In this document: piece by piece, positions 61,616 to 64,000 of the stretch
Layout of the letters: each line of letters opens with the position of its first letter
Numbering within the stretch: the first letter of the stretch is position 1
Source of the DNA: Palsa-965 sp044448685
Lineage (GTDB): Bacteria > Bacteroidota > Bacteroidia > Palsa-965
Direction of reading: 5' to 3'
DNA: 64,000 nt
Assembly: GCA_044448685.1 (NCBI GenBank)
Contig: JBIOHC010000002.1
Span: forward strand, 1-64,000
Program-made: the position numbers and the translations under genes
Notes under the pieces: generated by a model
The model's input: only the letters and a program-made list of their open reading frames with translations
Databases searched by the model: none
What the model was told of the DNA's origin: nothing

Positions 61616-62179
61616 CTACTCCTTTTCGACCTGCAGGTAACTGAGTTCGAGGGGAGTTTTGCGACCGAAGATCTTCACCATCACTTTCAACTTCTTCTTC
61701 TCTTCGTTCACTTCTTCTATCACACCGGTAAAGGTGTTGAAAGGACCATCTATCACTTTAACTGTTTCTCCCACAAAGAATTGATTTACGCTGGCCTCTT
61801 CGGTCACCGCCAATTCATCAACCTTGCCCAATATACGGTTCACTTCAGCCAGGCGCAGCGGAACTGCTTCTCCTGATTTGGAACCTAAAAAACCGATAAC
61901 ACCGGTGATATTTTTGATCATGTGGGGAATCTCACCCACCAATACAGCTTCTAAAAGAACATAGCCCGGAAAAAAATTCCGTTCCTTACTCACTTTCTTG
62001 CCATTCTTAATCTGATAGATCTTCTCTGTCGGAATTAATACCTGAGATACATAATCGGTCAATCCCAGACGGCTGATTTCAGATTCAATATACTGCTTGA
62101 TCTTCTTTTCCTTGCCGTTGACGACGCGAATCACGTACCACTTTTTGGCTTGTTCAATATGTGCAGCCTTTTGAGCCAT
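61616..62179 (-). CDS. nusG: Transcription elongation/antitermination factor NusG
   Basis: 187 residues: NGN domain (KWYVIRVVNGKEKKIKQYIE, NFFPGYVLLEAVL) and C-terminal KOW domain (FVGETVKVIDGPFNTFTGVI). Links RNA polymerase to Rho or ribosome. Start 18 bp after secE. Confidence 0.96.
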   Translation of the reverse strand: MAQKAAHIEQAKKWYVIRVVNGKEKKIKQYIESEISRLGLTDYVSQVLIPTEKIYQIKNGKKVSKERNFFPGYVLLEAVLVGEIPHMIKNITGVIGFLGSKSGEAVPLRLAEVNRILGKVDELAVTEEASVNQFFVGETVKVIDGPFNTFTGVIEEVNEEKKKLKVMVKIFGRKTPLELSYLQVEKE

Positions 62180-62197
62180 TGTACAGCAATTAAAATA

Positions 62198-62395
62198 TTA
62201 AAATGCCTGGTAAATCGTTTTCATGATAAAACTGAAGCCATAATCCATTCCGAAAATGACCAGCGCTATAATGACAGAAGCAATCGCCACTACTCCGGCG
62301 CTTTCCTGCAATTCACTCCAGGTAGGCCAGCTTACTTTATGCAGCAGCTCGTTGCTGGTTTCCTCTATGTATGCTCTGATTTTATTCATATGCAA
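62198..62395 (-). CDS. secE: Preprotein translocase subunit SecE
   Basis: 65 residues with the single-helix SecE form: amphipathic KIRAYIEETSNELLHKVSWPTWSEL (the WPTWSEL motif is diagnostic) then one transmembrane helix. Clamps SecY in the inner membrane. Lies between tRNA-Trp and nusG. Confidence 0.95.
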   Translation of the reverse strand: MHMNKIRAYIEETSNELLHKVSWPTWSELQESAGVVAIASVIIALVIFGMDYGFSFIMKTIYQAF

Positions 62396-62439
62396 TGATA
62401 TTAAAATCCTCCTCTTTGCCTGTTTAATATTTTCTTCAG

Positions 62440-62510
62440 CACGGGCGGAGAGATTCGAACTCCCATCAAAGGTTTTGGAGACCTCTATTCTACCCTTGAA
62501 CTACGCCCGT
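62440..62510 (-). tRNA. tRNA-Trp (CCA)
   Basis: On the minus strand the 7-bp acceptor stem ACGGGCG/CGCCCGT, D arm, anticodon stem GAGGT/ACCTT with loop CTCCAAA (anticodon CCA) and T arm GGGAG/CTCTC with loop TTCGAAT all fold without gaps, 71 nt with discriminator G. The 3' CCA is not encoded. Its place between tuf and secE is typical of Bacteroidota. Confidence 0.95.
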
Positions 62511-62609
62511 TTATAATGCGCAAACAGAAAAACAAGGTTCGGAACCAGAGTAAAAAGGGGTATTGCCTTTGGGCAATACTCCTTTTTGATAGTCTCCAGA
62601 TCGTTAATA

Positions 62610-63797
62610 CTACTTGATGATGTCAACTACCTGACCTGCACCAACTGTTCTTCCACCTTCGCGGATTGCGAAACGAAGACCTTTGTCCATTGCAACAGGA
62701 ACGATAAGTTTTACAGTGATGGTAACGTTATCACCAGGCATAACCATTTCGCGTCCGGCCGGAAGATCAATCTCTCCGGTTACGTCAGTTGTACGCAGGT
62801 AGAACTGAGGACGGTATTTGTTATGGAATGGTGTATGGCGACCACCTTCTTCTTTCTTCAATACATAGATCTCTGCAGTGAATTCAGTGTGAGGAGTGAT
62901 AGAACCGGGTTTGGCAATAACCATACCGCGGCGGATATCCTTCTTGTCCACACCGCGCAGGAGCAAACCTACGTTATCACCTGCTTCTCCACGATCCAGC
63001 AATTTGCGGAACATTTCAACACCGGTTACGGTTGATTTCAGTTTGGCATCTCCCATTCCGATAATCTCGATTTCTTCTCCTACGTTCACAACACCTGTTT
63101 CGATACGGCCTGTAGCAACAGTTCCGCGACCGGTGATAGTGAATACGTCTTCAACCGGCATCAGGAAAGGCTTGTCGACCTGACGGGGAGGGATTGGAAT
63201 AAAGCTATCCACGGCATCCATCAGTTCCATGATTTTTTCCACCCATTTTGGCTCTTTATTCAGGCCACCCAATGCAGATCCACGGATGATTGGTGTCGCA
63301 ACACCATCAAATTTATAGAATGTGAGCAGGTCACGGATTTCCATTTCAACAAGATCCAGAAGCTCTAAATCGTCAACCATGTCCACCTTGTTCATGAATA
63401 CAACGATTTTAGGAACACCAACCTGACGGGCCAGCAGGATATGCTCGCGTGTCTGTGGCATTGGACCATCTGTTGCAGCTACAACCAGGATAGCACCATC
63501 CATCTGGGCAGCACCGGTAACCATGTTTTTCACATAGTCAGCGTGACCAGGACAATCTACGTGTGCATAGTGGCGGTTAGCCGTTGCATATTCCACGTGA
63601 GAAGTGTTGATGGTAATACCACGTTCTTTTTCCTCCGGTGCATTATCGATCGAAGAAAAGTCTCTTGCTACTGCAAGGCCTTTATCAGCCAGCACAGATG
63701 TGATAGCAGCAGTAAGAGTCGTTTTACCGTGGTCGACGTGACCGATGGTACCGATGTTGACATGGGGTTTGGAACGGTCGAATTTTTCTTTAGCCAT
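62610..63797 (-). CDS. tuf: Translation elongation factor Tu
   Basis: 395 residues with all GTPase motifs: GHVDHGKTTL (19-28), DCPGHADYVKNM, NKVDMVDD and GSAL; barrel domains with HTEFTAEIYVL and GRTVGAGQV. Delivers aminoacyl-tRNA to the ribosome. Located between tRNA-Thr (upstream) and tRNA-Trp. The 137-bp gap to tRNA-Thr shows no clear promoter. Confidence 0.98.
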   Translation of the reverse strand: MAKEKFDRSKPHVNIGTIGHVDHGKTTLTAAITSVLADKGLAVARDFSSIDNAPEEKERGITINTSHVEYATANRHYAHVDCPGHADYVKNMVTGAAQMDGAILVVAATDGPMPQTREHILLARQVGVPKIVVFMNKVDMVDDLELLDLVEMEIRDLLTFYKFDGVATPIIRGSALGGLNKEPKWVEKIMELMDAVDSFIPIPPRQVDKPFLMPVEDVFTITGRGTVATGRIETGVVNVGEEIEIIGMGDAKLKSTVTGVEMFRKLLDRGEAGDNVGLLLRGVDKKDIRRGMVIAKPGSITPHTEFTAEIYVLKKEEGGRHTPFHNKYRPQFYLRTTDVTGEIDLPAGREMVMPGDNVTITVKLIVPVAMDKGLRFAIREGGRTVGAGQVVDIIK

Positions 63798-63934
63798 AGC
63801 TATATTTAAATTAAATTGTGTTTACTTATTGTTTTTTTTATGAATTACTTACTGAACGCTTACTCCTCTCCGCACAAATTGCTTTCCCTTGATTTCCCCT
63901 TCTCCTTGACCTGCCTGATACCGGCTGGCTTTAG

Positions 63935-64000
<66 letters not shown>

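Overview
The window is chromosomal sequence from a member of the Bacteroidota, probably from the Chitinophagales/Sphingobacteriales side, although the order cannot be fixed from this stretch. The evidence is: the tuf - tRNA-Trp - secE - nusG - rplKAJL - rpoBC order; DUF1573, DUF3467, DUF6526 and NamZ (DUF1343) proteins; two small secreted proteins whose C-termini resemble type IX secretion sorting domains; a carbamoyltransferase of the Bacteroides succinyl-ornithine type; and repeated TAnnTTTG/TAnnTTTA -7 promoter elements shortly before start codons. Base composition is moderate and even. I see no insertion sequence, phage or CRISPR array.

Layout. Positions 1-7 kb: two paralogous secreted proteins around a Nudix hydrolase, a 55-codon small ORF and an M23/LysM peptidase; then an SRPBCC/GyrI-like membrane protein, a DUF6526 protein and an ABC exporter. 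7-12.3 kb: an uncharacterised four-gene unit (lipoprotein, two large tandem paralogs, one internally duplicated protein). 12.3-16.1 kb: serine hydrolase, a MITE-like repeat, a YcaQ/AlkX-type glycosylase, and an ECF sigma factor with a His/Gly-rich membrane protein. 16.1-25.6 kb: GNAT, fused isobutyryl-CoA mutase (IcmF), a COG4324 aminopeptidase, a YdcF protein, a secreted unknown and valS. 25.7-30.8 kb: four tandem DUF1573 proteins, a PLP aminotransferase, a small membrane protein and NamZ. 30.8-40.9 kb: a LolC-type permease, a cystathionine beta-synthase-like enzyme translationally coupled to a BtuF-like protein, an adaptor/permease/TolC efflux set without its ATPase, and a PlpD-type patatin.

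41.0-49.6 kb is a compact arginine operon: a 43-codon leader ORF and structured leader, a GNAT acyltransferase (apparently frameshifted), then argG, argC, argD, argF', argB, argE and argH with overlapping or nearly abutting genes. The carbamoyltransferase carries Val at the residue that separates N-acetyl- from N-succinyl-ornithine enzymes, so the pathway probably runs on succinylated intermediates: GNAT (acylglutamate), ArgB, ArgC, ArgD, ArgF', ArgE (deacylation to citrulline), ArgG and ArgH.

49.5-64 kb is on the minus strand: DUF3467, rlmF, then the transcription/translation cluster read from the right edge: tRNA-Thr (cut by the window end), tuf, tRNA-Trp, secE, nusG, rplK, rplA, rplJ, rplL, a perfect 26-bp palindrome, rpoB, rpoC and a terminator-like hairpin.

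The observations most worth a second look are the arginine operon (leader ORF, frameshift, Val90 transcarbamylase, TTG start inside a dispersed repeat), the tandem DUF1573 array, the unknown four-gene operon, and the efflux system that lacks an ATPase.
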